Assembly: GCA_964593045.1 (NCBI GenBank)
Contig: CAZQJQ010000001.1
Span: 1-64,000, forward strand
DNA: 64,000 bases
Reading direction: 5' to 3'
From: JAOAHC01 sp964593045
GTDB taxonomy: Bacteria; Bacillota; Clostridia; TANB77; CAG-465
This document shows positions 16,752-25,426 of the stretch, piece by piece. A program made the position numbers and the translations under genes. The first letter of the stretch is position 1; each line of letters begins with the position of its first letter. The notes under the pieces were generated by a model that was given only the letters and a program-made list of their open reading frames with translations, ran no database searches and was not told where the DNA came from.

Positions 16752-17426
16752 TTAAATAGAATAGTTTGATCCAATAGGGCAACTACAATTGTTTTCTAAA
16801 TATATACAGTTATTTTTTTTATCAATGCTTAGTATTTTATTTTCATTTATTATATATGATCTATGACATTTTTTAAAATTATTTGGTAACATATCCAATA
16901 TATCATTAATACTTCCCATTATGTTATATGTTTTAATAGTTGTATATATATTGGCTCTATTTCCCTGTTTTTCAATATATAATATACTATCGGTTCGTAT
17001 TAAAAGTGAGTTGTTTATTTTCATAAATACTTTTTTATTATGTTCAAACTCTTCTTTAAGTCTTAAAAGAAATTCCATAAGTGAGTTTGGATGAACAGGT
17101 TTTATTAAATAGTCAAATGTCTTGTTTATTAATGACATGTGAATATATCTAGAATGAGCAGATAAAAAGACAAGGTAGAAGTCTTTATTCATGCTCCTTA
17201 ACTCGTGTGCAAAGTCAATTCCATTTTTACCGCTACCTTTAAAATCTACATCTAATATTAATACGTCTATTTTTTTGTTTTTTATTAATTCATATATCTT
17301 TTGTTGATCATCTGTTACTATTTCTATTTTTGCATCAAAGTCTATTTTTATTAATTGTGACTCTATAATTTTTGAAAGTGATTTTGCAATATTTATTTCA
17401 TCATCACACATAGCAATTGTTATCAT
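16752..17426 (-). CDS. agrA: AgrA-like LytTR response regulator
   Basis: 224 residues. The receiver domain (about 1-120) has MCDDE at the acidic pocket, the phospho-Asp in LILDVDF and Lys in LIKPVHP. The C-terminal LytTR DNA-binding domain shows ILYIEKQGNRANIYT, KCHRSYIINENKI and a final CPIGSNYS. The C-terminus stops a little earlier than in most LytTR proteins. It is transcribed ahead of agrC on the minus strand. Its likely targets include the agrBD unit, but I could not identify a convincing pair of LytTR direct repeats upstream of agrB. Confidence 0.88.
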   Translation of the reverse strand: MITIAMCDDEINIAKSLSKIIESQLIKIDFDAKIEIVTDDQQKIYELIKNKKIDVLILDVDFKGSGKNGIDFAHELRSMNKDFYLVFLSAHSRYIHMSLINKTFDYLIKPVHPNSLMEFLLRLKEEFEHNKKVFMKINNSLLIRTDSILYIEKQGNRANIYTTIKTYNIMGSINDILDMLPNNFKKCHRSYIINENKILSIDKKNNCIYLENNCSCPIGSNYSI

Positions 17427-17610
17427 ATGTTTTTACCTCATAAATTGAAATACATATTAACTATACTACATAATAATATAAAAGTCAACACTTATTATTT
17501 TAAAATAATATATATTGTTACAAAAATTACAAAAAATTCCATTTGAATTATATAACTTGATTTATCATAAAAAATTATGTATTTAATATAATTTAAAAGG
17601 AGTGGTTATT

Positions 17611-17958
17611 TTGAAGTCAAATAAATCATTAAAGAAAAAATGGGGAAAAGAATTAATAAAAAACATTAAGAAAAGCTCAATTAAAAAAAGAAATGAAATA
17701 GTTGATACTTTTTCTGAATTTTTAGAGATACCAAAAGAACTGGTAACAAATATGACTAAGATTACGACTATTGAAAATAGGAATGTAATGGTTGAAGGAT
17801 ATAATCAAATAATTGATTACTATGATGATTATATTAAGATAAGAACTAATAACATTGACTTAATCATCGACGGAAAGGATTTAGATATAAAAGAGATAAC
17901 GGATACTGATCTTATAATACAAGGGGAAATATTTAGTATAAATTACAAGGGAGGATAA
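17611..17958 (+). CDS. yqfC: YqfC-family sporulation protein
   Basis: 115 residues. The C-terminal two thirds match the YabP/YqfC family: a beta-rich domain with ITTIENRNVMVEGYNQIIDY, YIKIRTNN and GEIFSINYKGG. In Bacillus yqfC is a SigE-dependent gene needed for efficient sporulation, acting with yqfD, which follows here after one base. I chose TTG 17611 because AAAGGAG ends 8 bases before it, whereas GTG 17602 lies inside that ribosome site. Confidence 0.85.
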   Translation: MKSNKSLKKKWGKELIKNIKKSSIKKRNEIVDTFSEFLEIPKELVTNMTKITTIENRNVMVEGYNQIIDYYDDYIKIRTNNIDLIIDGKDLDIKEITDTDLIIQGEIFSINYKGG

Positions 17959-17959
17959 A

Positions 17960-19150
17960 ATGGGTATAAGTAGTAGTATAAAAGATGTTACAGGGGTTAT
18001 AACTGTACAAATAGAAGGCTTTTTTACAGAAAGATTTATTAATCTTTGTAAAATTAATAATGTAAAAATATGGGATATACGCCAAATTGTTTCTGGTATA
18101 ACTAGATTTAAAATGCATATGGGTGATTTTAAAAAGCTTAAAATGATTGCAAGAAAAACAAAATGTAAAGTAAAGATAAAAGATAAAAAAGGAATATATT
18201 TTACTTTATTTAAATATAGAAAGAGGAAGTTTATGTTTATAATTTTCTCTCTATTTGCTATATTTATTTTTCTTTTTTCAACTCATATATGGCAAATAAA
18301 TATTGTAGGAAATGAAAAAATAAGTTCATCTGTTATATCAGAACAGTTAAAAGAAAGTGGACTCTATATAGGTAAAAGTAAAATAGGTTTGTCTAAAAAA
18401 GATGTTGTAAATTCTTTGAGGGCTAAAAATAGTGATATATCATGGGCAGGAATACAAATTGTTGGAACAACAGTAAAAGTTGAGATTATAGAAAAGACAA
18501 GACTTGATGATAAATATTTAAATGATGATTCTGTAGTGGGAGATATAGTTGCAGATAAGACTGGAGTTATAACAAAAATTGTAGCTGAAAATGGTTCTGC
18601 TAAACTGAAAGAAAACAGTTATGTTGAGGAAGGTATGTTACTTATTGAGGGGGTTATAACAAGTCAAGTAATTGAACCTAAATATGTACACGCTAAAGGA
18701 ATTGTGATGATTAAAAGTGAGTATGTGTTTGAAAGGGAGTATAAATATGTTGAAAATGTTAAAGAAAGTACTAATAAAACTAAATATACTGTAGGAATTT
18801 CATATGATAATAAAGAAAATATGTTAAATTATTTGAATAAGAACAAAAAATATGATATAAATAAAACAAGTAAAAGTATTAACTTATTTGGGCATAATAT
18901 TTCTTTTGATTTATATAATTGCGAAGAGTATATTGAAAAGGAAGTAACATATAAAAAAGAAGAGTTAATAAGTAAAGCTACAGAAGATTCTGCAAACTAT
19001 TTAAAAGATGAAGTGCTTGCAAACTCACTAAATGCAACACTTTTAACAGAAAAAGAAAGTATAAATGATACAGAAAATGGTATAATATATAAAAAAGTAT
19101 ATACTGTAAATGAACAAATAGGAAAATTTGTTTTAAAGGAGTCACAATGA
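17960..19150 (+). CDS. yqfD: Stage IV sporulation-associated membrane protein YqfD
   Basis: 396 residues, normal length. A cytosolic N-terminal part (about 1-90) with WDIRQIVSGITRFKMHMGDFKKL precedes a single transmembrane helix (about 92-110). An extracytoplasmic FtsQ/POTRA-like segment follows (INIVGNEKISSSVISEQL), then a beta-rich tail with GDIVADKTGVITKI. It is a SigE-regulon membrane protein in spore formers. ATG 17960 follows GGGAGG; the stop overlaps the ybeY start (ATGA), showing translational coupling. Confidence 0.92.
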   Translation: MGISSSIKDVTGVITVQIEGFFTERFINLCKINNVKIWDIRQIVSGITRFKMHMGDFKKLKMIARKTKCKVKIKDKKGIYFTLFKYRKRKFMFIIFSLFAIFIFLFSTHIWQINIVGNEKISSSVISEQLKESGLYIGKSKIGLSKKDVVNSLRAKNSDISWAGIQIVGTTVKVEIIEKTRLDDKYLNDDSVVGDIVADKTGVITKIVAENGSAKLKENSYVEEGMLLIEGVITSQVIEPKYVHAKGIVMIKSEYVFEREYKYVENVKESTNKTKYTVGISYDNKENMLNYLNKNKKYDINKTSKSINLFGHNISFDLYNCEEYIEKEVTYKKEELISKATEDSANYLKDEVLANSLNATLLTEKESINDTENGIIYKKVYTVNEQIGKFVLKESQ

Positions 19151-19650
19151 ATATAAATATAGATTTAGATGAAAAAATTTCAGAATATTATATGAAAAAT
19201 ATATGTAATGAAAATTTTGATATAACTTCAAAAATAAATGATATAGTTAGTTTTTTAATAAATAAGGAAAATATAATATGTGATAATATTAATGTAACGA
19301 TTGAATCTGCTTCTAAAGAAAAAATAAAGAAAATAAATAAAGAGTACAGAAATATAGATAGTGTGACTGATGTTTTATCTTTTCCCTTATTTACTTTAGA
19401 AGAGTTAAATAATATGAGAAAAAGTAAAATCAATTTAAAAGAAATTGAACTTGGTGATATAATAATATGTTTAGACATTGTAAATGAACATTCAAATGAA
19501 TATTGTACTGGTTTTAAAAGAGAATTGTTATATATGATTACTCATGGTATGTGTCATTTGCTAGGTTATGATCATATAGAAGATTCTGATAAAAAAATAA
19601 TGAGAGCTTTAGAAGAAGAAGTATTAGATTATATAGGAGTGAGTATATAA
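19147..19650 (+). CDS. ybeY: Endoribonuclease YbeY (rRNA maturation factor)
   Basis: 167 residues. The zinc-binding signature HGMCHLLGYDH (the family HGxxHLxGYDH) is near the C-terminus, and the conserved YRNIDSVTDVLSFPL precedes it. YbeY acts in 16S rRNA 3'-end maturation and ribosome quality control. The gene overlaps yqfD by 4 bases and the downstream kinase by one base. In related genomes phoH and a 7TM-HD gene often lie between yqfD and ybeY; both are absent here. Confidence 0.95.
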   Translation: MNINIDLDEKISEYYMKNICNENFDITSKINDIVSFLINKENIICDNINVTIESASKEKIKKINKEYRNIDSVTDVLSFPLFTLEELNNMRKSKINLKEIELGDIIICLDIVNEHSNEYCTGFKRELLYMITHGMCHLLGYDHIEDSDKKIMRALEEEVLDYIGVSI

Positions 19651-20426
19651 TGAATAAAAAAGATAAACAAAAAGAAGAAAATTTAGAAAATTTAAAACAT
19701 TCAAAAAATAAAACTCTTTTTACTGCTTTAGGACATGCAGTAGATGGTGTTATTCGTGCATTTAAAACAGAAAGAAACTTGAGGATAGATTATGTTATAG
19801 GTCTTTTCGTATTATTATGCAGTCTTTTCTTTGATTTTACTAAAACTGAGTTTGCCTGTCTTTGCCTTACCATAGGTTTTGTTATATTTGCAGAGATGGT
19901 TAATTCAACAGTTGAGTATATAGTAGACCTTGTTACTGATAAATATGATGATAGAGCAAAAGCAGCAAAGGATATAGCAGCTGGTGGTGTATTTATATCA
20001 TCAGTTGTAGCAGTTATAGTGGCATATTTTCTATTTGTCGATAAAATATATTATGCTTCTACAAGAGTGGTAACAACAATACTTAGTTCAAAGTTATATA
20101 TTTTATTTACAATAATATTTGCAGTTATAGTTTTAGCTGTTATATTAAAAGGAATCTTCTCTAAAAACGAAAAATATTCTGAGTCTTTTCCTAGTGCTAG
20201 AGTAGCACTAGCCTTTGCAATGACTACATATGTATATATTATAACAAAAAGTATATTCGTAGGTGGTGTAGCACTTGTACTTAGTATTATAATAGCACAA
20301 ATAAAGGTAGAAAACACTAAAAATAAGCCCATATTTATGGTGATTAGTGCATTTATTGGTATTCTTGTAGTCCTTATAATTTATCAAATAGTACTTTTAA
20401 GACCATATATAACTAGTTTGTTCTAA
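19650..20426 (+). CDS. dgkA: Undecaprenol/diacylglycerol kinase fused to a degenerate PAP2-like membrane domain
   Basis: 258 residues, twice the length of DgkA alone. Residues about 18-130 are a prokaryotic DgkA-type kinase with three membrane helices and the signatures ERNLRIDY and EMVNSTVEYIVDLVTDKYDDRAKAAKDIAAG. This half phosphorylates undecaprenol or diacylglycerol in the membrane. The remaining four hydrophobic helices resemble a PAP2 phosphatase, but the motif that should read PSGH is SFPSARVALAF, and no SRxxxxxHxxxD motif follows. The second half is therefore probably catalytically dead. The start overlaps the ybeY stop by one base. Confidence 0.88.
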   Translation: MNKKDKQKEENLENLKHSKNKTLFTALGHAVDGVIRAFKTERNLRIDYVIGLFVLLCSLFFDFTKTEFACLCLTIGFVIFAEMVNSTVEYIVDLVTDKYDDRAKAAKDIAAGGVFISSVVAVIVAYFLFVDKIYYASTRVVTTILSSKLYILFTIIFAVIVLAVILKGIFSKNEKYSESFPSARVALAFAMTTYVYIITKSIFVGGVALVLSIIIAQIKVENTKNKPIFMVISAFIGILVVLIIYQIVLLRPYITSLF

Positions 20427-20547
20427 TAATGTATTAAATTAATATTATAAATATAACTAAGATAATAAAAATAACAAAAATAATAGAAAAATAATAAAAA
20501 TATAAATATAGTAAATAGAATTTGTATATAATGTATTGGTGATAAAT

Positions 20548-21306
20548 GTGAAAAAATATTACAAATACAGATACTTAATTCTTTTTACTGTTATTTTTTT
20601 AGTTTTAGTTATAATGTATTTAATTTTAAATATACAAGAGAATACATATGTAAGTAATATAAATAAAGAGGCAAGCATAAAAACACTTGCAGAGGCGGTG
20701 TCTCAAGATGATTATGTAGTACAAAATAAAAAAGAAGATACGGAAGAATATAATATAGAAATATATTATCCACTTAGTAAATATGATAAACTAAACAATA
20801 GTGTTAATAAGTATATTGAACAATATTTAAATGTATTAAATGAAGAAGTAGAGGAGAAGAAAAAAAATAATGTAAATCAAGATATTCAATATATGCTTGA
20901 TATTAATTTTAATTATTATACATATTTAAACTATATTTCATTTGTATTTTATGCAACAGTATTTAATGGTGGAGCACATCCAAATACATATATTCACACC
21001 ATTGTGTATGATAAAAATAATGATAATATTATTGACATTGATACATTAATTAAAAAAGATAAAAATGTATTAGATAACATGTCTAAAATATCATATGATG
21101 AGTTATATGATAATGAGAGAATAAAAGGTATGGGTACATATGAGATGCTTGAATATGGTACTAAGGCAACTAAAGAAAATTTTGAAAATTTTGTACTTAC
21201 TGCAGATGGGGTTATGATTTTTTTTGAAAAATATCAAGTAGCACCATATGTATCAGGTGAATTTACAGTTACAATACCTTATGATAAATTAAATCTTAAA
21301 TTTTAA
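20548..21306 (+). CDS. Membrane-anchored DUF4163/DUF3298 (RsiV/PdaC-like) protein
   Basis: 252 residues. One N-terminal membrane helix (about 8-30) is followed by an extracytoplasmic region. The DUF4163-like part holds YNIEIYYPLSKYDKLN. The DUF3298-like part has FNGGAHPNTYIHTIVYD, DIDTLIKKDKN and a C-terminal TADGVMIFFEKYQVAPYVSG. This layout occurs in RsiV-type lysozyme-binding anti-sigma factors and in PdaC. No cytosolic anti-sigma domain is present here, so the role is open. I chose GTG 20548 (GGTGATA upstream) over TTG 20536. Confidence 0.7.
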   Translation: MKKYYKYRYLILFTVIFLVLVIMYLILNIQENTYVSNINKEASIKTLAEAVSQDDYVVQNKKEDTEEYNIEIYYPLSKYDKLNNSVNKYIEQYLNVLNEEVEEKKKNNVNQDIQYMLDINFNYYTYLNYISFVFYATVFNGGAHPNTYIHTIVYDKNNDNIIDIDTLIKKDKNVLDNMSKISYDELYDNERIKGMGTYEMLEYGTKATKENFENFVLTADGVMIFFEKYQVAPYVSGEFTVTIPYDKLNLKF

Positions 21307-21365
21307 ATTTCAAGTTAAAATGATTAAATTTCTAAAAAATGGTAAATAATATAAATGGTGATAGT

Positions 21366-22076
21366 ATGTATATACTTCTAATTATCCTGTTCATATTATT
21401 TATCATTTTTTTTATACCAATAAGAGTAAATATCGATTTTTTTAGCTATTCAGATGGCAGTTTAGATCAAAATATAAAAATAAAAAGAATTACTGATTCT
21501 AATACATTAGTTAAAATTTTGTATTTTATTCCAATATTTAAAACAAATAAAAAAACAAAAAATAAAAATGGTACCATAGACAAAAATAACAAAGATGATA
21601 AAATATTAAATTTATTATTTGCTTTTATCATGGAGCTTATTGGTTATTCTAAAGTAACTAAAGCTGTTATAAAAAAAGAAAACTTAAAAAAACTAAATGA
21701 AAAAATATTTTTTGAAAAATTTAGTTTAGCAATAGGGACAAATTTGGATAATGCTATAATGAATGCATATATAAATACAGGTATAAACTCACTTGTTTCA
21801 ATGTATATTGGATTTAATTTAGATAGAATTAATATGAAAAATACAACCTTTAATATATATGTTTCTAAAAATGTATATGAAATTAAATTTTCTGGTATAT
21901 TAAGATTTAAGTTGGTTGATACTATATATGAGTTATTTAAAATATTTTATAGATATCTAAAGATAAAAATAATTGATAAACTAAAGAATAAAAAAATAAA
22001 AAAACAAAGAAAGGAGAATGGATATGGCAGAGCATCCAATAGAAAACCTAATGATGACAGCTATGACATCGCTTGA
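21366..22076 (+). CDS. ytfI: DUF2953-type membrane protein (YtfI-like)
   Basis: 236 residues. A short N-terminal membrane helix (about 3-18) is followed by a basic, Asn/Lys-rich region and a C-terminal amphipathic domain of the DUF2953 type (FSLAIGTNLDNAIMNAYINTG, YVSKNVYEIKFSGILRFKLVD). It partners ytfJ in sporulating Firmicutes; that pairing and the 53-base overlap with the next gene are the main support. I chose ATG 21366, after GGTGATA, instead of ATG 21339. Confidence 0.75.
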   Translation: MYILLIILFILFIIFFIPIRVNIDFFSYSDGSLDQNIKIKRITDSNTLVKILYFIPIFKTNKKTKNKNGTIDKNNKDDKILNLLFAFIMELIGYSKVTKAVIKKENLKKLNEKIFFEKFSLAIGTNLDNAIMNAYINTGINSLVSMYIGFNLDRINMKNTTFNIYVSKNVYEIKFSGILRFKLVDTIYELFKIFYRYLKIKIIDKLKNKKIKKQRKENGYGRASNRKPNDDSYDIA

Positions 22077-22500
22077 AAATATGATTGATGTAAATACAGT
22101 TGTAGGAGATATTGTTACTACTCAAGATGGTACAGTTATTATCCCTATATCTAAAGTGTGTTTTGGCTTTGCAGCAGGCGGAAGTGAATTTAATACAAAT
22201 AAATTAAATAAGTTTTCTGAAGAAGCAAAATTACCTTTTGGAGGAGGAAGTGGAGCAGGTGTAAATATTTCACCAATGGGATTTTTAATCGTAAAAGACA
22301 ATATAACTAAATTACTTACATTTGAAGGAATGACATCTGTAGATAAGATGATTGATATGATACCTGATGTCATAAATAAAGCGACAGAGGTAATTACTAA
22401 AACAAAAGAAAAACCAGAGAAAACACTAGAAAATGACACTGAAGATATAGAAGATACAGATGATCCTACGGAAAAAAGGAGAAGAACAAAAGAAGATTAA
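22024..22500 (+). CDS. ytfJ: GerW-family sporulation protein YtfJ
   Basis: 158 residues. The family core is clear: MAEHPIENLMMTAMTSLENM, DVNTVVGDIVTTQDGTVIIP, CFGFAAGGSEF, GGGSGAGVNISPMGFLIV. YtfJ/GerW is made during sporulation and is needed for normal germination. I chose ATG 22024 rather than 22018 because AAGGAG (22011-22016) leaves 7 bases to it and only one base to the earlier ATG. The first 53 bases overlap ytfI. Confidence 0.92.
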   Translation: MAEHPIENLMMTAMTSLENMIDVNTVVGDIVTTQDGTVIIPISKVCFGFAAGGSEFNTNKLNKFSEEAKLPFGGGSGAGVNISPMGFLIVKDNITKLLTFEGMTSVDKMIDMIPDVINKATEVITKTKEKPEKTLENDTEDIEDTDDPTEKRRRTKED

Positions 22501-22504
22501 ATAG

Positions 22505-22538
22505 AAGCTAGATGTATAATGCATCTAGCTTTTCTATT
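22505..22538 (+). terminator. Terminator after ytfJ
   Basis: AAGCTAGATG (22505-22514) pairs with CATCTAGCTT (22522-22531), followed by TTCTATT. Confidence 0.75.
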
Positions 22539-22548
22539 CATTAAAATA

Positions 22549-22577
22549 TTGACTTTTACATAGAATAATTATATAAT
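22549..22577 (+). promoter_or_regulatory. SigA-type promoter of the acyl-CoA ligase gene
   Basis: TTGACT at 22549-22554, 17-base spacer, TATAAT at 22572-22577, 24 bases before ATG 22602. Confidence 0.8.
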
Positions 22578-22601
22578 AGATACTGTATTGGAGGATACAA
22601 A

Positions 22602-24308
22602 ATGAAAAAAATAGTTGAGATGGATTCTCTTAAAGATATAATAACAATAAGATGCGATGAATATAAAGATAGAGTTGCATTTATGGAGAAAGATCCAAAT
22701 ACAAGAGAATATGTAAATATAAAATATAGTAAATTAAAGGAAGATGTTTTAAATTTAGGTACTGCACTTTTAGAAAAATTAAAACTTGAAAACGAAAAAG
22801 TTGCTGTAATTGGGGAGAATAGCTATAAATGGTATATAACATATATGGCAACAATATGTGGTGTGGGTATAATAGTTCCTCTTGATAAAGAGCTTCCAGA
22901 AGCAGAAATACTTAACCTATTACAAAGGTCAAAAGCAAAGTGTATTGTATATTCTTCAAGAAAAGAAGAAGTAATAAAAAAGTTAAGAAATGAGCTTCCA
23001 GATGACATGGTATACGTAGAGATGTCAAAAGAAAAATCGGATGATGAAAGCTATTCTTTTGATCAATTATTAAAAGAAGGAAAAGAATTAATAGATACTG
23101 GAACAACTAGTTATATTGATAAAAAAATTGATAGGGATGCTTTTAGTGCATTAATATTTACATCTGGTACGACTGCAAAATCTAAAGGTGTTATGCTATG
23201 TCATAGAAATTTAACTGCAAATATTTATTCAGCAGAAAGTTTAGTTCCAGATCAAACTTCATTTAGATATATATCTATATTACCGATGCATCATACATAT
23301 GAGTTTATGATAAGCTATTTAAATGCAACTGCAAATGGTTCATGTGTCGGAATATGTGAAGGACTAAAGTATATTTCAAAGAACATGAAAGAAATAAAGC
23401 CAACTATATTTGTAGCAGTGCCATTACTGGTGGATAATATAGTAAAAAAAATAGAGAAAGCATTAAAAGAAACCAAGAAAGAAAAATTAATTAATAATGT
23501 TTCAGTTATAACTAATTCTTTAAGTAAAGTAGGAATTGATTTAAGAAGGATTGTCTTTAAAAAAGTTATAGATAATTTTGGCGGTAACTTAAAATATATT
23601 TTTTCTGGTGCAGCACCTATAGATAAACATGTGGTAGAAAAGGTTGAATCATTTGGTATATCATTAATGCAAGGTTATGGACTTACTGAAACAGCACCAC
23701 TTGTTGCAGGAACTCCACCTAATGACAGAGTTTCAGGTACTGTTGGCAAACCATTAAAAGGAGTAGAGGTAAGAATTGATTTAGAAGAGAATCAAACATC
23801 TGGTGAGATCATGGTAAAAGGCAATAATGTAATGCTTGGATATTATGAAGATGAAGAGGAAACAAAGAAAGTTTTAAAAAAAGGATGGATATATACAGGA
23901 GATGTTGGATATTTTGATGATAAAGGAAATCTTGTTATATCAGGAAGAATAAAGAATGTAATAGTAACAAAAAATGGTAAAAAAATATTCCCAGAAGAAA
24001 TGGAGTTTGTTATAAACAAAATACCAATAATAAAAGAGTCACTAGTATACGGTGAAGAATCTAAGGAAGATAAAACTGATGTAACCCTTGCTGTAAAAGT
24101 AACTCTGGATGAGGAGTATATAGAAGAAGTGTATTCATCAAATAGACCATCTGATGAGGAACTATATAATTTGGTGTGGAAAGAGATTAAAAAAATAAAT
24201 AGAGAACAAGTTCCATATAAAGTAATAAAGAAATTAGAAATTAAAAAAGAAGATTTTTCAAAAACAACAACTATGAAAATAAAAAGGTTTGAAGAAATAA
24301 AAAAATAA
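22602..24308 (+). CDS. AMP-forming long-chain acyl-CoA synthetase-like ligase
   Basis: 568 residues. The adenylate-forming superfamily motifs are in order: P-loop-like FTSGTTAKSKGVMLCHRN, the A5 motif GYGLTETAPLV, the A7 motif YTGDVGYFDDKGNLVISGR and the C-terminal Lys in SKTTTMKIKR. Such enzymes activate a carboxylic acid with ATP and pass it to CoA. The middle resembles long-chain acyl-CoA synthetases (YISILPMHHTYEF), but the acid is not known. ATG 22602 follows GGAGG. It has its own promoter, and a bidirectional terminator separates it from the convergent por operon. Confidence 0.88.
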   Translation: MKKIVEMDSLKDIITIRCDEYKDRVAFMEKDPNTREYVNIKYSKLKEDVLNLGTALLEKLKLENEKVAVIGENSYKWYITYMATICGVGIIVPLDKELPEAEILNLLQRSKAKCIVYSSRKEEVIKKLRNELPDDMVYVEMSKEKSDDESYSFDQLLKEGKELIDTGTTSYIDKKIDRDAFSALIFTSGTTAKSKGVMLCHRNLTANIYSAESLVPDQTSFRYISILPMHHTYEFMISYLNATANGSCVGICEGLKYISKNMKEIKPTIFVAVPLLVDNIVKKIEKALKETKKEKLINNVSVITNSLSKVGIDLRRIVFKKVIDNFGGNLKYIFSGAAPIDKHVVEKVESFGISLMQGYGLTETAPLVAGTPPNDRVSGTVGKPLKGVEVRIDLEENQTSGEIMVKGNNVMLGYYEDEEETKKVLKKGWIYTGDVGYFDDKGNLVISGRIKNVIVTKNGKKIFPEEMEFVINKIPIIKESLVYGEESKEDKTDVTLAVKVTLDEEYIEEVYSSNRPSDEELYNLVWKEIKKINREQVPYKVIKKLEIKKEDFSKTTTMKIKRFEEIKK

Positions 24309-24358
24309 TAGTTAATTAATATGTATATATATTTTAAAATAGGTAATAATATTAGTAA

Positions 24359-24400
24359 CAACCTCAAAGTAAGTTTTTCTACTTTGAGGTTGTATATTTT
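24359..24400. terminator. Bidirectional terminator between the acyl-CoA ligase and porB
   Basis: A perfect 13-bp inverted repeat (CAACCTCAAAGTA at 24359-24371 with TACTTTGAGGTTG at 24380-24392) lies between convergent genes. Confidence 0.8.
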
Positions 24401-24449
24401 CAAAAATATTTTTAGAGTTTTAGTAAAATAATATAAAGCTTTAGTTGTA

Positions 24450-25412
24450 TTAATTGCTATTTTCTTTATTTGTTACTTCTTCCATAAGAAGTAAATAATT
24501 CCATTTTTTATCAACTTCTTTTTGAAGTTCTTCTATCATCCATTCATTACCAGGTTGAAACATGTGTTTAAATCTTTTTTGAGGTTTTAAAAATTCTTCA
24601 ATAGGTAATTTTTTTACTGGTTTATATGTTACCTTGTATTTTCCATTTTCAACTTCATATAGTGGCCAAAAGCAAGTGTCAACAGCAAGTTTTGAAATTA
24701 TAGATAAATCTTCTGTTGGATATACCCAACCTCTTGGACAAGGTGATAAGACTGCAACAAATGTAGGTCCATCTGTGTATATTGCCTTTTCACTTTTTTC
24801 AGTTAAATCTTTTAAATTAAAAGTAAGTGCGGTTTGTGCAACATATGGTATATTATGTTTTACCATTATTTCAGTTAGATCTTTTCTTCTTTGAGGTTTT
24901 CCAGGAATTATTTTACCAGCTGGAGAAGTAGTAGTATCTGCAAAATGAGGAGTAGAAGAAGAACGTTGAGTCCCTGTATTCATATATGCACCATTATCAT
25001 AGCAAAAATATGATAAATTATGTCCTCTTTCCATTGCTCCAGATAATGCTTGAAAACCAATATCTAAGGTTCCACCATCTCCACCAAATGCGATAAATTT
25101 AGTATCTTTATTATCTTTTAATTTTCCATTTTTTTTAAGTGATACATATGCTTTTTCAGCACCAGACAATGCTGCTGCAGCACTTTCAAAAGCTGTGTGT
25201 ATAAATGAACAATTTTTCCATGAAGTATATGGATAAATACAAGAAGAAACTTCCAAACAACCTGTAGCCACTGAAACTACTGCGTTATCCTCTTCTTTTA
25301 AAGCTCTAAGAACTCCACGTACTATAGGAGGAGCACCACAACCAGCACACATTCTATGCCCACTAACAAATCTTGCCTCTTTATTTATTATCTCTTTTAT
25401 ATTATATGCCAT
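24450..25412 (-). CDS. porB: Pyruvate:ferredoxin oxidoreductase beta subunit (TPP-binding)
   Basis: 320 residues. The N-terminal part has RMCAGCGAPPIVRG and further Cys for a [4Fe-4S] cluster. The thiamine-diphosphate site is visible as FGGDGGTLDIGFQALSGAME followed by YDNGAYMNTGTQRSSSTPH. With PorA it oxidises pyruvate to acetyl-CoA and CO2, passing electrons to ferredoxin. It is the last gene of porG-porD-porA-porB on the minus strand, 14 bases after porA. Pyruvate is the most likely substrate from these motifs; other 2-oxoacids are not excluded. Confidence 0.93.
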   Translation of the reverse strand: MAYNIKEIINKEARFVSGHRMCAGCGAPPIVRGVLRALKEEDNAVVSVATGCLEVSSCIYPYTSWKNCSFIHTAFESAAAALSGAEKAYVSLKKNGKLKDNKDTKFIAFGGDGGTLDIGFQALSGAMERGHNLSYFCYDNGAYMNTGTQRSSSTPHFADTTTSPAGKIIPGKPQRRKDLTEIMVKHNIPYVAQTALTFNLKDLTEKSEKAIYTDGPTFVAVLSPCPRGWVYPTEDLSIISKLAVDTCFWPLYEVENGKYKVTYKPVKKLPIEEFLKPQKRFKHMFQPGNEWMIEELQKEVDKKWNYLLLMEEVTNKENSN

Positions 25413-25426
25413 TTTTTTAACCCCCT

